Source of the DNA: Pseudomonas sp. GM80
Lineage (GTDB): Bacteria > Pseudomonadota > Gammaproteobacteria > Pseudomonadales > Pseudomonadaceae
DNA: 64,000 bases
Direction: 5' to 3'
Assembly: GCF_000282515.1 (NCBI RefSeq)
Contig: NZ_AKJD01000041.1
Location: 20,274-84,273 of the forward strand
This document shows positions 19,701-28,647 of the stretch, piece after piece; position 1 is the first letter of the stretch, and every line of letters begins with the position of its first letter. Below the pieces are notes generated by a model that was not told the origin of the DNA, searched no databases, and saw only the letters and a program-made list of their open reading frames with translations. Position numbers and translations under genes: made by a program.

Positions 19701-19877
19701 ATAGATGATGCTGTTCATACTCCCCGAGTCGTCGATCAGCAGCATCACGTTCGGTGCCACTGCGGCCGCACTCAACAAGGGCGAGTCAGACGGTGTGAAC
19801 GCATACGCCGGCGCCGCCAGATAGAGGCACGCCAGCAGGCCGATCAGCAGCGCCCGGCAGTGCTCAATACTTCGCAT
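16794..19877 (-). CDS. pilY1: Pilus tip adhesin/biogenesis factor PilY1
   Basis: 1027-residue exported protein with a signal peptide (residues 1-26, ending APAYA), an N-terminal von Willebrand A-type region with a MIDAS start VMLLIDDSGSM (Asp49-Ser53), and a C-terminal beta-propeller typical of PilY1. A calcium-binding-like loop DTNADGVVDSND lies near residues 959-970 and an Asn/Asp-rich loop (NNDGNNLNGDNEGD) in the vWA region. PilY1 sits at the pilus tip with the minor pilins and controls extension, adhesion and surface sensing. The ATG at 19877 has a GGAGA Shine-Dalgarno and overlaps the pilX 3' end by 14 bp. It is shorter than the PAO1 protein (about 1160 aa from memory). Confidence 0.93.
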   Translation of the reverse strand: MRSIEHCRALLIGLLACLYLAAPAYAFTPSDSPLLSAAAVAPNVMLLIDDSGSMNSIIYAAGFDPAVDRTPARQCNALLGLCLSSSTITGDSIFLSSLPTSGCSGGAYAFYNNSLAPLCLKLPDPVGSGNTRYSGDYIAYVVSLAINNGTRDFTTGAIPNDYRINVARNVSTALVTSNRTLRIGLSTFNPVTSNNSGNGGYIARAISDLAPVSGSVTQAQADTNYNALISSINGLSAVANTPLAETYYEITRYMRGMAPYYNSTPATYTSPIQYRCQKNYGVVITDGLPTFDRTFPSNDPLGGSRLPNWDGVNNDGNNLNGDNEGDTLYLDDIAKFAFDIDMRSTGTDAAGKSWNAVDFPKQNMNTYTVGFTAANDMLSDAASYGQGKYYQATDSTGLNAALSSALSDITSKAGSGGSGVTSGTTLASGTSYFQTSYDPKDWRGTIKSFGFTAAGAVNTSAALWTTDTTIVPGATAPTYQSWNTTSNAAVTLAYGNFSAAQQTTLSQGLPTGISGIDLVEWSKGTNKAGLKVRSVLLGDIINSPLVLASPTDKTASDLSGDSTYSAYLTTKAANMNASLVVNANDGFVNVINAANGTRRYAYMPSSVLPSLRLIADPTYINGVSHKFLVDGQVGVFDAQLNSAWKTLAIGGTGAGGKSFYALQLFDASAGNVLRALWEVSAPVSASTANAFNDLGYAYARPEVARLSDGRWAAFIANGYGSNSGVAALYVLDVRDGSLIRKIVIDSTETTNGLSSVKLKVNSQNVVQAAYGGDLKGRLWKFDLSATSTDSWGVAFSGKPLFTTAGGATQPITAQPLLADNSLGGKQIFIGTGKFNETADKTNKDLQAFYSVWDADGGTGQITVSSLQAQAVTGVFSGSSGQFITTTQNDTTYPAEKGWYLPLVYNNALTGERVINQASLVLGRIVFTTASVDTTDPCSSFGTGKLVELDAFSGKMLNYAVLDTNADGVVDSNDTISSGVVFTGGIPTLNAIVNGATRKIVNDSSGGITTLVEKPGGGSRRIMWRQIQ

Positions 19878-20340
19878 AGACACTCTCCACAACACTACGC
19901 GAAGTGCCGGCGATGCCGACAGCGGTTACCCGATACAGCGTCGCCGAGGTGTTGCTCGGCACGTTGACGGCGGTCAGCGTGGTGCCGATGTTCTGTACCC
20001 CGTAGAAGCCATTGGCGGTAGCGATCCAGGTCACGCCCGAGGTTGAATTGAACCCCGCAGCGCTGACCACCGAAGACTCTGCCGGCGGCGCGCATTGCGT
20101 GGTGCCGCTGCACACTGCCAGCGAATAACCGTCGAGTTGCACAGCGCTTTCACCGACCCGCAGCGCCGCCTCGGCGGTCTGGAACGACTGGTTGCGCAGG
20201 CTGACGCTGCCGGCCATTTTTTCCTGCATGTTGGCGCTTTGCATCGACGACAGACCGATCAGGGTCAGCAACAACAGAAACACCAGACACACCAACAACG
20301 CCATGCCGTGCTGCGCCCGGTGATGGAGTGGAATCCTCAT
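19864..20340 (-). CDS. pilX: Type IV minor pilin PilX
   Basis: 158-residue minor pilin with a short leader ending G12 and mature N-terminus MALLVCLVFLLLLTLIG. The position of Glu5 is taken by Val, as in GspK-like pseudopilins that sit at the tip and cannot make the usual Glu5 contact. The body has Q-A-F-like PilX features (SMQSANMQEKMAGSVSLRNQ). It overlaps pilY1 by 14 bp and starts 11 bp after the pilW stop. Confidence 0.9.
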   Translation of the reverse strand: MRIPLHHRAQHGMALLVCLVFLLLLTLIGLSSMQSANMQEKMAGSVSLRNQSFQTAEAALRVGESAVQLDGYSLAVCSGTTQCAPPAESSVVSAAGFNSTSGVTWIATANGFYGVQNIGTTLTAVNVPSNTSATLYRVTAVGIAGTSRSVVESVYAKY

Positions 20341-20350
20341 CGGCCCGCCC

Positions 20351-21064
20351 TCACTGCAAGCGGTTGCGCAAAGCGGCAACCACATTGAAGGTTTGATTGG
20401 CCACCCGATTGTTCGGGTCGGTGAGGGTCAGGCTCAGGCGGACGCTGCGAATGCGCGCCGGATCGCTGGGGTTGGCACTGTAGGTCGATGCCGCCACATC
20501 CGTTGCGGAACTGGCGAGGCCGAACATCACACTGAAAGCACTGACATTGTTGACCAGCACCTGCTGCGCGGGCGAGCCGCTGCCGGTGCCCATGAGAATC
20601 TGGTTGTTGCTGTAGCTGTAGATTAGGCGGCGAATCGGAAAGGCAATCTGCCCGCTCGCCGCCGCGCGCAGTCCGGTATAGGCGGTTGCGTTGTTGCGGC
20701 AATCGGAGACCACCGTCCAGGTCGGTGTACCGCCACTGCTGCCGATATCAGCGGTGACCAGGGTCAGTTTGAGATTGGCGTTGTCCCAACTGATCGGCGT
20801 GAGCTGAGAGGCATTGAAGTCCCCTGCCGAACTGGAATCGGTAATCGTACCGAGACAGCCGAACATGCCGACCATACGGATTTCCTGAATCATCTTGCTC
20901 AACACGAAACGCGCGTCTTCCTGCATCGCGGCGGCGCTGTTCTGGCTGACATAAGTATTTTTTGCAGCGATGAAAATCTGCACGACGGCCAGCACCACAA
21001 TCAGCCCAAGCGCCAGTGCGATCAACAATTCGATCAGGCCAAATCCCCGGTTACAACGCTTCAT
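20351..21064 (-). CDS. pilW: Type IV minor pilin PilW
   Basis: 237-residue PilW. Prepilin cleavage site G7/F8 (MKRCNRG then FGLIELLIALALGLIV) with Glu5 present, then a long N-terminal helix and a family segment AAAMQEDARFVLSKMIQEIRMVG. It is part of the minor-pilin priming complex. Its start overlaps the pilV stop by 4 bp (ATGA), which indicates translational coupling. Confidence 0.93.
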   Translation of the reverse strand: MKRCNRGFGLIELLIALALGLIVVLAVVQIFIAAKNTYVSQNSAAAMQEDARFVLSKMIQEIRMVGMFGCLGTITDSSSAGDFNASQLTPISWDNANLKLTLVTADIGSSGGTPTWTVVSDCRNNATAYTGLRAAASGQIAFPIRRLIYSYSNNQILMGTGSGSPAQQVLVNNVSAFSVMFGLASSATDVAASTYSANPSDPARIRSVRLSLTLTDPNNRVANQTFNVVAALRNRLQ

Positions 21065-21510
21065 GGCGTGGCCACCGGATCAACCGCCGCGCGGCTACTG
21101 AGGACAAAGCTGCGTTGAGCGCTGGCGGTGTTGGCCGCTCGCGCATCGCTCCAGGTAATGGTGATGGTGTACACGCGCTGATTGAGGGTAATGCTGCCAG
21201 TGGCAGTCGGGCCGCCGAAACCGACGATGTTGCTGGTGAAGTCGTAAAGGTCCTGATCGCGCGCGACGCTGAGGTTGCCCGAAGTCGGTGGCGTGACGGT
21301 ATAGTCGGCGCCTGAGTTGGCGCGAATGCGGTCCATCATGTCGTAGGCGATGAAACTCGCCTGGCTGGTCATCCGCGAGCTGTCGGTGTACTTCAGCGCA
21401 TTCAGTTGCACCGCCGCCGCGCCCAGCAGCCCGACCGTAAGAATCAGCAACGCCACCAGCACTTCGATCAGTGTCATGCCCTCCTGTGCCCTGCCACTCC
21501 CTGCCCTCAT
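21061..21510 (-). CDS. pilV: Type IV minor pilin PilV
   Basis: 149-residue PilV. The leader is MRAGSGRAQEG, cleaved before MTLIEVLVALLILTVG, with Glu5 present; the family segment ASFIAYDMMDRIRAN follows. The ATG at 21508-21510 overlaps the fimU stop (ATGA). Longer in-frame starts exist upstream but lie inside fimU and were rejected. Confidence 0.92.
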   Translation of the reverse strand: MRAGSGRAQEGMTLIEVLVALLILTVGLLGAAAVQLNALKYTDSSRMTSQASFIAYDMMDRIRANSGADYTVTPPTSGNLSVARDQDLYDFTSNIVGFGGPTATGSITLNQRVYTITITWSDARAANTASAQRSFVLSSRAAVDPVATP

Positions 21511-21977
21511 CCGCACATTCCACTCAATTGAATTCGTCCGTTCAAACACACGTTCAGCGTCCTGCTTTGCGTACCCAGCGTGTAAGTGATCACCACCGCC
21601 GTCGCGGCCGACAGCCCACCGAGGCTGTTGAAATCCAGCGCGGTCACTCCCAAGGTTAGCGCCAGACTGGCGCCGCTGCTCATCGCCGGAACAACCCGCA
21701 ATACATTCGCCGGAGTGCCAGTACTGTCGTAGACCGACAACTCGCCGGTCCATGCGCTGCCGCCGGCAGTGGGTCGCAGCCGGATAGTGGTGCCACGGTC
21801 GATCGCCTCCAGACGAGCGAAATTGATTGCCCGTTGCAGGTCACCCATTTCGGTATCGGCCTTGCTGCTCTGTATCGAACGCGTGAACGTCGGCACGGCC
21901 AGGGTGATCAGGATCAGAAACACCGCGAGCGCGACCATCAGCTCGATCAGCGTGAAACCTTTTGTACGAAGATCCAT
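21507..21977 (-). CDS. fimU: Minor pseudopilin FimU (GspH/FimT family)
   Basis: 156-residue GspH-type pseudopilin, cleaved at G7/F8 (MDLRTKG then FTLIELMVALAVFLILITLA). The C-terminus carries Cys residues (LNVCLNGRIQLSGMCG) typical of FimU. A GGAGG Shine-Dalgarno six bases upstream fixes the start. It is the first gene of the minus-strand operon fimU-pilV-pilW-pilX-pilY1-pilE, and the 130-bp gap to the divergent fimT must hold its promoter. Confidence 0.88.
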   Translation of the reverse strand: MDLRTKGFTLIELMVALAVFLILITLAVPTFTRSIQSSKADTEMGDLQRAINFARLEAIDRGTTIRLRPTAGGSAWTGELSVYDSTGTPANVLRVVPAMSSGASLALTLGVTALDFNSLGGLSAATAVVITYTLGTQSRTLNVCLNGRIQLSGMCG

Positions 21978-22107
21978 CGGTGCCCTCCGTTGCCCTCGGC
22001 TATACCTGCTTCTACAAACTAGAACATTCAACCGGCCGGCGTCGGTTGATTTGCCCTGCCCGGCGCACGGATTGCGCCGTTCATCACGCTCCACGGAGGG
22101 AGATTTC

Positions 22108-22662
22108 ATGCCGCAACAGGGGTTCAGCCTGATTGAACTGCTTATGGGACTGGCGATTGGCGCGATTGTTCTGCTGCTGGTCAGTCCGACGTTTGCTGCG
22201 CTGCGCGAATCGAACCATCGCGATCAAGCCGCACAGGGGCTGCTCGACGGTATTCGCAGTGCGCGCACGCTGGCCATCACGCGCAATCAAAGCGTGGTGA
22301 TTCACGGGATCAACGGCGATTGGGGTCAGGGCTGGCGGATCATTCTGGACGTCAGCGGCAAAGGGCCGGAAGACGCCAACAACCCGCTGCTGGTCGAGCG
22401 TGCGAGCGAGGCGAAGGTGCCGATTGTCGGCAATTGGTCGGTCAGTCGTTACATCAGGTTCAGCAGCCTGGGGCAACCGCTGATGCCCGGACGGACATTT
22501 CAGGCAGGGACTTTACATATTTGCTCGGCCCGCGAGCCGGTCAGCCAGCGCCAGGTGGTGCTGGCTGCGAGCGGTCGCGTGCGCCTGGCCAGCCAGGAAG
22601 CTGGACAGGCGCTGTGCGAGCAGGGGAAAAACCTCAGATCGAACGGACGCGCAGCTCTTTAG
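22108..22662 (+). CDS. fimT: Type IV pilus protein FimT (GspH/FimT family)
   Basis: 184-residue GspH/FimT pseudopilin, cleaved at G5/F6 (MPQQG then [20 protein letters not shown]). GGAGGG lies nine bases before the ATG. In type IV pili FimT aids DNA uptake and assembly. It is transcribed away from fimU, and its last 29 bp overlap the 3' end of the convergent ispH. The mature part has the family segment [17 protein letters not shown]. Confidence 0.86.
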   Translation: MPQQGFSLIELLMGLAIGAIVLLLVSPTFAALRESNHRDQAAQGLLDGIRSARTLAITRNQSVVIHGINGDWGQGWRIILDVSGKGPEDANNPLLVERASEAKVPIVGNWSVSRYIRFSSLGQPLMPGRTFQAGTLHICSAREPVSQRQVVLAASGRVRLASQEAGQALCEQGKNLRSNGRAAL

Positions 22663-23578
22663 GCATCGAGAACGTAATGTTCTCTTCGCGTCCAGACAGC
22701 TCATCGGCGCCTGTTGCGCCCCAGGCCTGCAGTTGCTGAATCACGCCGCGCACCAATACTTCCGGCGCGGAAGCGCCGGCGGTGATGCCGATCCGCTCGA
22801 CACCGTCGAACCAGCTCTTTTGCAGGTCTTCGGCGCCGTCGATCAGGTAGGCCGGCGTGGCCATGCGTTCGGCCAGCTCACGCAAGCGGTTGGAGTTGGA
22901 GCTGTTCGGGCTGCCGACCACCAACACCACGTCGCATTCGTCGGCCAGTTGCTTGACCGCGTCCTGACGGTTTTGCGTGGCGTAGCAGATGTCGTCCTTG
23001 CGTGGCCCACCGATGGCCGGGAAACGCGAACGCAGCGCATCGATGACGCGGCTGGTGTCGTCCATCGACAGCGTGGTCTGAGTAACAAAGGCGAGTTTGT
23101 CCGGGTTATGCACCTGCAACTCGGCGACGTCTTTCTCGTCTTCGACGAGGTAGATCGCGCCGCCATTGCTGGCGTCGTACTGGCCCATGGTGCCTTCGAC
23201 TTCCGGGTGACCGGCGTGGCCGATGAGAATGCACTCACGACCGTCGCGGCTGTATTTCGCCACTTCGATGTGCACCTTGGTCACTAGCGGGCAGGTGGCA
23301 TCGAAGACTTTCAGGCCACGGCCAGCGGCTTCGGTACGTACGGCCTGGGAAACGCCGTGGGCACTGAAAATGACGATAACGTCGTCCGGCACCTGATCCA
23401 ATTCTTCGACAAAGATCGCCCCGCGACTGCGCAGGTCTTCAACGACGAACTTGTTGTGCACCACTTCATGGCGCACATAGATCGGCGGCCCGAAAACTTC
23501 CAGGGCGCGGTTGACGATTTCGATCGCCCGGTCCACGCCGGCGCAGAAGCCACGGGGGTTGGCGAGTTTGATTTGCAT
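22634..23578 (-). CDS. ispH: 4-hydroxy-3-methylbut-2-enyl diphosphate reductase IspH (LytB)
   Basis: 314-residue iron-sulphur enzyme for the last MEP-pathway step, making IPP and DMAPP. The three cluster cysteines are in [19 protein letters not shown] and [11 protein letters not shown], and the substrate motif [11 protein letters not shown] is present. The ATG giving [14 protein letters not shown] is the family start. It is the distal member of the ribF-ileS-lspA-fkpB-ispH run, although a REP pair separates it from fkpB. The 3' end overlaps fimT by 29 bp. Confidence 0.97.
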   Translation of the reverse strand: MQIKLANPRGFCAGVDRAIEIVNRALEVFGPPIYVRHEVVHNKFVVEDLRSRGAIFVEELDQVPDDVIVIFSAHGVSQAVRTEAAGRGLKVFDATCPLVTKVHIEVAKYSRDGRECILIGHAGHPEVEGTMGQYDASNGGAIYLVEDEKDVAELQVHNPDKLAFVTQTTLSMDDTSRVIDALRSRFPAIGGPRKDDICYATQNRQDAVKQLADECDVVLVVGSPNSSNSNRLRELAERMATPAYLIDGAEDLQKSWFDGVERIGITAGASAPEVLVRGVIQQLQAWGATGADELSGREENITFSMPKELRVRSI

Positions 23579-23637
23579 GCTGTGCCTCGTGTCTTGCGCG
23601 CGAAAACAATGAAAAACCATTGTAGGGATCAGCTCTC

Positions 23638-23765
23638 TGTGGCGAGGGGATTTATCCCCGTTCGGCTGCGTAGCAGTCGCCGACCTTTCAGCGCATTCAT
23701 TCAGAATTGCGGTGCCTGGTTCGGGGGCGCTTCGCACCCCAACGGGGATAAATCCCCTCGCCACA
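23638..23765. repeat. REP pair, GTGGCGAGGGGATTTATCCCC family
   Basis: The 25-bp arms 23638-23662 and 23741-23765 are exact reverse complements and enclose about 78 bp of partly symmetric sequence. It lies between fkpB and ispH in the same transcript. A related element is at 44589-44720. Confidence 0.85.
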
Positions 23766-23784
23766 AAGGCTCACTCCTACATTT

Positions 23785-24237
23785 TTATAGCGCTTTGACG
23801 GAGATGATTTCCACGTCAAAGGACAGCGTCTTGCCCGCCAGCGGGTGGTTGAAGTCGATGGTCACTTGCGTGTCGTCGAACTCTTTCACCACGCCCGGCA
23901 GTTCAGTATTGGCCGCATCGTTGAAGATCACCAGCAAACCCGGTGACAGCTCCATGTCGACGAACTGCGAACGCGGGATGATCTGCACGTTCTGCGGGTT
24001 CGGCTGGCCGAAAGCGTTTTCCGGCTCGACGGTCAGCGTGCGCTTGTCGCCGGCCTTGAAGCCGAACAGCGCTGCTTCGAAACCCGGCAGCAGGTTGCCG
24101 TCGCCGACCTTGAAGGTCGCCGGGGCTTTGTCGAACGTACTGTCGACGGTGTCGCCGTTCTCCAGGCGCAATGCAAAGTGCAAAGTGACTTCCGTGTTCT
24201 GGCCGATGCGTTGCTCAGCCAATACCTGTTCAGTCAT
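23785..24237 (-). CDS. fkpB: FKBP-type peptidyl-prolyl cis-trans isomerase FkpB (SlpA)
   Basis: 150-residue SlyD/SlpA-type FKBP that speeds prolyl isomerisation and acts as a chaperone in the cytoplasm. Family features are LHFALRLENGDTVDSTF, LLPGFEAALFG and VDFNHPLAGKTLSF-like sequence (IDFNHPLAGKTLSFDVE). The His-rich SlyD tail is absent. The start overlaps lspA by 8 bp, the standard lspA-fkpB linkage. Confidence 0.94.
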   Translation of the reverse strand: MTEQVLAEQRIGQNTEVTLHFALRLENGDTVDSTFDKAPATFKVGDGNLLPGFEAALFGFKAGDKRTLTVEPENAFGQPNPQNVQIIPRSQFVDMELSPGLLVIFNDAANTELPGVVKEFDDTQVTIDFNHPLAGKTLSFDVEIISVKAL

Positions 24238-24742
24238 GAACGGCCTCTTCGGTTTTCTTGGTTTTGAACATGTCCAGTGCCAGCATCACCGCGCCAACAG
24301 TAATCGCGCTGTCAGCAAAGTTGAACGCCGGGAAGTACCAGCGGTTCTGCCAGTGCACCAGAATGAAATCGATCACATGGCCGAGGGCAATGCGGTCATA
24401 CAGATTGCCCAGCGCGCCACCCAGCACCAGCGCCAAAGCGACGGCCAGCCAGGTTTCGTTGCGGCCCAGACGCTTGAGCCAGACCACCAGCACCGCGCTG
24501 ACCACGATCGCGATCAGGGCGAACAGCCAGCGCTGCCAGCCGGAGCTGTCAGCCAGGAAGCTGAACGCAGCGCCAGTGTTGTAGGCCAGGGTCCAGCTGA
24601 AGTAATCGGGAATGATCACAATCTGCTGGAACATTTCGAGCTTGCCTTCGAAGTAGAACTTGCTGGCCTGGTCAATGACCAGAACCAGCAAGCTCAACCA
24701 GAGCCAGCTCAACCGTCCATAACGGCCAACGGCATTAGGCAT
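24230..24742 (-). CDS. lspA: Lipoprotein signal peptidase II
   Basis: 170-residue inner-membrane aspartyl protease that removes signal peptides from prolipoproteins. Four membrane helices; catalytic Asps in GNLYDRI and FNFADSAI; the family motif [12 protein letters not shown] is near the N-terminus. It overlaps ileS and fkpB by 8 bp each. Confidence 0.97.
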   Translation of the reverse strand: MPNAVGRYGRLSWLWLSLLVLVIDQASKFYFEGKLEMFQQIVIIPDYFSWTLAYNTGAAFSFLADSSGWQRWLFALIAIVVSAVLVVWLKRLGRNETWLAVALALVLGGALGNLYDRIALGHVIDFILVHWQNRWYFPAFNFADSAITVGAVMLALDMFKTKKTEEAVHD

Positions 24743-27566
24743 AGTGACGAACCTCGCCAGCGCCGCTGATGTTGTCGACGCAACGACCGCAGATTTCCGG
24801 ATGCTCCGGATTCACGCCAACGTCTTCACGGCAGTGCCAGCAACGGGCGCATTTCGGGAAGGCCGACTTGACGATTTTCAGCTTCAGGCCGCTGACTTCA
24901 GTGGTTACCGCATCCGCAGGTGCCTGAACAAAAGGCGCAACGCTGGCGGTCGAGGTGATCAAGACGAAGCGCAGTTCGTTGCTCAGCTTGGCCAGGTCGG
25001 CGCTCAGCGCGTCTTCGGCGTACAGCGTGACTTCGGCTTGCAGGTTGCCACCGACGGCTTTCGCCGCGCGCTGGATTTCCATTTCCTTGTTCACCGCTAC
25101 TTTGACCGCCATTACGCGCTCCCAGTAGTCGCGACCCAGTTCAACGTCGGCCGGCAGTTCGGTCAGACCTTCGTACCAGGTGTTGAGCATCACCGACTCG
25201 TTACGCTCGCCCGGCAGGTATTCCCACAATTCGTCGGCGGTGAAGGCAAGGATCGGCGCGATCCAGCGCACCAGCGCTTCGGAGATATGGAACAGCGCGG
25301 TTTGCGCCGAACGGCGGGCCTTGCTGTTGGCGCCAGTGGTGTACTGACGGTCCTTGATGATGTCGAGGTAGAAACCGCCCAGCTCCTGCACGCAGAAGTT
25401 GTGGATCTTCGAGTAGACGTTCCAGAAACGGTATTCGCCGTAGTGCTCTTGCAGCTCGCGTTGCAGCAGCAAGGTGCGGTCCACCGCCCAACGATCCAGC
25501 GCGAGCATTTCTTCAGCCGGCAAGATGTCGGTGGCCGGGTTGAAACCGCTCAGGTTCGAGAGCAGGAAGCGCGCGGTGTTACGGATACGACGATAGGCGT
25601 CCGCACTGCGTTGCAGGATCTGGTCGGAAACCGCCATTTCACCCGAGTAGTCAGTCGAAGCGACCCACAGACGCATGATGTCGGCGCCGAGGGTGTCGTT
25701 GACTTTCTGCGGCGCAATCACATTGCCCAGCGATTTGGACATCTTGCGGCCGGCTTCGTCGACGGTGAAACCGTGCGTCAGCAGTTCGCGGTACGGCGCG
25801 TGATTGTCGATTGCGCAACCGGTCAGTAGCGACGAGTGGAACCAGCCACGGTGTTGGTCAGAACCTTCCAGGTACAGATCGGCGCGTGGGCCGCTCTCGT
25901 GGCCCATCGGGTGCGAACCGCGCAGGACGTGCCAGTGCGTGGTACCCGAATCGAACCAGACGTCGAGGGTGTCGCTGATCTTGTCGTACAGTGGCGCTTC
26001 GTCGCCGAGCAACTCGGCAGCGTCCATCTTGAACCAGGCTTCGATGCCTTCGACTTCAACGCGTTTGGCGACCTCTTCCATCAGCTCAACGGTGCGTGGG
26101 TGCAGTTCGCCGCTTTCCTTGTTCAGGAAGAACGGGATCGGCACGCCCCAGTTGCGCTGACGCGAGATGCACCAGTCCGGACGGTTGGCGATCATCGAAT
26201 GCAGACGCGCCTGGCCCCAGGCCGGGACGAACTTGGTGTTTTCGATGGCTTTGAGCGAGCGCACACGCAGGGTGTCGCCGCTGGTTGGCTCTTTGTCCAT
26301 GCCGATGAACCACTGCGCGGTCGCGCGGTAGATCAGCGGGGTCTTGTGACGCCAGCAGTGCATGTAGCTGTGTTCGATGACGGTGGTGTGCATCAGCGCA
26401 CCGACTTCGGTCAGCTTGTCGACGATGGCCGGGTTGGCCTTCCAGATGAACTGGCCGCCGAAGAATTCCAGCGACGGCACGTAAACGCCGTTGCTTTGTA
26501 CTGGATTGAGGATGTCGTCGTTGACCATGCCGTATTTCTTGCAGGTCACGAAGTCGTCCACGCCGTAGGCCGGAGCGGAGTGAACCACGCCGGTGCCAGC
26601 GCCCAGTTCAACGTAGTCAGCCAGGTAGACCGGCGACAGACGGTCGTAGAACGGGTGACGGAAGTTGATCAGCTCCAGCTCTTTACCGGTGGTGGTCGCA
26701 ATGATCGAACCTTCCAGGCTGTAACGAGCCAGGCAGGCTTCGACCAGCTCTTCAGCCAGCACCAGCAACTTGTCGCCGACATCCACCAGCGCGTAGTTGA
26801 ATTCCGGGTGAACGTTCAAAGCCTGGTTGGCCGGGATGGTCCACGGGGTGGTGGTCCAGATCACGATCGAGGCAGGTTTGCTCAGCGACGGCAGACCGAA
26901 CGCGGCAGCCAGTTTGGCTTCGTCAGCGATAGGAAAAGCGACATCGATGGTCGAGGATTTCTTGTTCTCGTACTCGACTTCCGCTTCAGCCAGGGCAGAA
27001 CCGCAGTCGAAGCACCAGTTCACAGGCTTGAGGCCCTTGAACACGAAACCACCCTTGACGATTTCAGCGAGGGCGCGGATTTCACCGGCCTCGTTCTTGA
27101 AATCCATGGTTTTGTACGGGTTGGCCCAGTCGCCCAGCACGCCGAGACGGATGAATTCGGACTTCTGCCCTTCGATCTGCTCGGTGGCGTAGGCACGGCA
27201 CAGTTCGCGGGTCTTGTCCGCGCCCAGGTTCTTGCCGTGGGTCACTTCAACCTTGTGCTCGATCGGCAGGCCATGGCAGTCCCAACCCGGAACATATGGC
27301 GCGTCGAAGCCCGACAGGGTCTTCGAGCGGATGATCATGTCCTTGAGAATCTTGTTCAGTGCGTGACCGATATGGATCGTGCCGTTGGCATACGGAGGGC
27401 CGTCATGCAGAACGAACTTCGGACGATCCTTGCCAATCTCGCGCAACTTTCCGTACAGGCCAATACTGTCCCAGCGCTGCAGGATCTGCGGTTCGCGCTG
27501 TGGCAGGCCGGCCTTCATTGGGAAGGCGGTGTCCGGAAGGTTAAGCGTGGCTTTATAGTCGGTCAT
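24735..27566 (-). CDS. ileS: Isoleucyl-tRNA synthetase
   Basis: 943-residue class I synthetase charging tRNA-Ile. HIGH motif in [19 protein letters not shown] in [10 protein letters not shown], a CP1 editing domain between them, and a C-terminal zinc finger CARCWHCR...CGRCV. This is the bacterial type that is normally mupirocin-sensitive. It lies 13 bp after ribF and overlaps lspA. Confidence 0.98.
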   Translation of the reverse strand: MTDYKATLNLPDTAFPMKAGLPQREPQILQRWDSIGLYGKLREIGKDRPKFVLHDGPPYANGTIHIGHALNKILKDMIIRSKTLSGFDAPYVPGWDCHGLPIEHKVEVTHGKNLGADKTRELCRAYATEQIEGQKSEFIRLGVLGDWANPYKTMDFKNEAGEIRALAEIVKGGFVFKGLKPVNWCFDCGSALAEAEVEYENKKSSTIDVAFPIADEAKLAAAFGLPSLSKPASIVIWTTTPWTIPANQALNVHPEFNYALVDVGDKLLVLAEELVEACLARYSLEGSIIATTTGKELELINFRHPFYDRLSPVYLADYVELGAGTGVVHSAPAYGVDDFVTCKKYGMVNDDILNPVQSNGVYVPSLEFFGGQFIWKANPAIVDKLTEVGALMHTTVIEHSYMHCWRHKTPLIYRATAQWFIGMDKEPTSGDTLRVRSLKAIENTKFVPAWGQARLHSMIANRPDWCISRQRNWGVPIPFFLNKESGELHPRTVELMEEVAKRVEVEGIEAWFKMDAAELLGDEAPLYDKISDTLDVWFDSGTTHWHVLRGSHPMGHESGPRADLYLEGSDQHRGWFHSSLLTGCAIDNHAPYRELLTHGFTVDEAGRKMSKSLGNVIAPQKVNDTLGADIMRLWVASTDYSGEMAVSDQILQRSADAYRRIRNTARFLLSNLSGFNPATDILPAEEMLALDRWAVDRTLLLQRELQEHYGEYRFWNVYSKIHNFCVQELGGFYLDIIKDRQYTTGANSKARRSAQTALFHISEALVRWIAPILAFTADELWEYLPGERNESVMLNTWYEGLTELPADVELGRDYWERVMAVKVAVNKEMEIQRAAKAVGGNLQAEVTLYAEDALSADLAKLSNELRFVLITSTASVAPFVQAPADAVTTEVSGLKLKIVKSAFPKCARCWHCREDVGVNPEHPEICGRCVDNISGAGEVRHYA

Positions 27567-27579
27567 TTAAGGCTCTTCA

Positions 27580-28518
27580 TTAGCGATGGGCGCTAGGTGC
27601 GGCTAGTGCACGGGCGGTGGCGACATCCGCATTGATCGCCGTTTTCAATGCCTCCAGGGAGGCGAAGCGCTGCTCTTCACGCAGCTTTTGGTGGAAAACC
27701 ACCGTCAAACGCCGGTCATACAGATCGCCGGCAAAATCTAAAAGATGGACTTCAAGGTGGGCCTTGCCATCACCTTGTACCGTGGGCCGTACGCCGATAT
27801 TGGCGACACCGGGCCAAGTCTTGCCGTCGATATCGACATCCACCAGGTACACCCCGGTGAACGGCACACGACGACGCTTGAGTTGAATGTTGGCAGTGGG
27901 CGTACCCAGTTGCCGGGCCAGTTTCTGCCCGTGCAACACGCGACCGGCGATGCGGTACGGGCGGCCGAGCAAACGTTCGGCCAAGGCAAAATCGGCGGCA
28001 GCCAAGGCGTTGCGCACTTGCGTGCTGCTGACGCGAATGCCGTCCAGCTCGACGGTTTGCGCCGCTTCAACGGTAAAACCGTGCATCTGCCCGGCCTGCA
28101 GCAGGAAGTCGAAATCGCCGAGGCGGTCGCAACCAAAACGGAAATCATCACCGACTTCCAGATGCTGCACACCGAGGCCATCGACGAGGATGGTGTCAAC
28201 GAATTCACTGGCGCTGAGCTTGCTCAAGCGCTGGTTGAACGCCAGGCACAACACCCGGTCGACGCCTTCGGCGGCCAACAGTTGCAGCTTGTCGCGCAAC
28301 CGGGCCAGACGTGCCGGCGCGGTCTCGGGGGCAAAGAACTCCCGTGGCTGCGGCTCGAAAATCACCACGCAGCTGGGTACGCCCAACTCGAGCGCACGCT
28401 CACGCAGTCGGGCCAGGATAGCCTGGTGACCACGGTGAACACCGTCAAAGTTGCCAATAGTGGCGACGCAGCCCCGATGCTGGGGGCGCAAGTTGTGGAG
28501 GCCTCGAACCAGCTGCAT
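27580..28518 (-). CDS. ribF: Bifunctional riboflavin kinase / FAD synthetase
   Basis: 312-residue enzyme making FMN and FAD. The N-terminal adenylyltransferase has ATIGNFDGVHRGHQAIL and GDDFRFG and VSSTQVRNAL; the C-terminal kinase has GTPTANIQLKRR and GVANIGVRPT. I chose the ATG at 28518 because a TATAAT-like -10 lies at about 28546-28551 on this strand; an in-frame ATG at 28536 would add six residues. It heads the ribF-ileS-lspA-fkpB run. Confidence 0.95.
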   Translation of the reverse strand: MQLVRGLHNLRPQHRGCVATIGNFDGVHRGHQAILARLRERALELGVPSCVVIFEPQPREFFAPETAPARLARLRDKLQLLAAEGVDRVLCLAFNQRLSKLSASEFVDTILVDGLGVQHLEVGDDFRFGCDRLGDFDFLLQAGQMHGFTVEAAQTVELDGIRVSSTQVRNALAAADFALAERLLGRPYRIAGRVLHGQKLARQLGTPTANIQLKRRRVPFTGVYLVDVDIDGKTWPGVANIGVRPTVQGDGKAHLEVHLLDFAGDLYDRRLTVVFHQKLREEQRFASLEALKTAINADVATARALAAPSAHR

Positions 28519-28647
28519 AACGCGCTTCTTGCTCATAAAGTGGTCGATTATAACCACACCCGACGGCCGACGACAGGCAACACCGTAACGCAAAGTGAAC
28601 GAGCCGACAAAACTGCCGGCCCGCGCCCATCCATAAAGAGAAAAACC

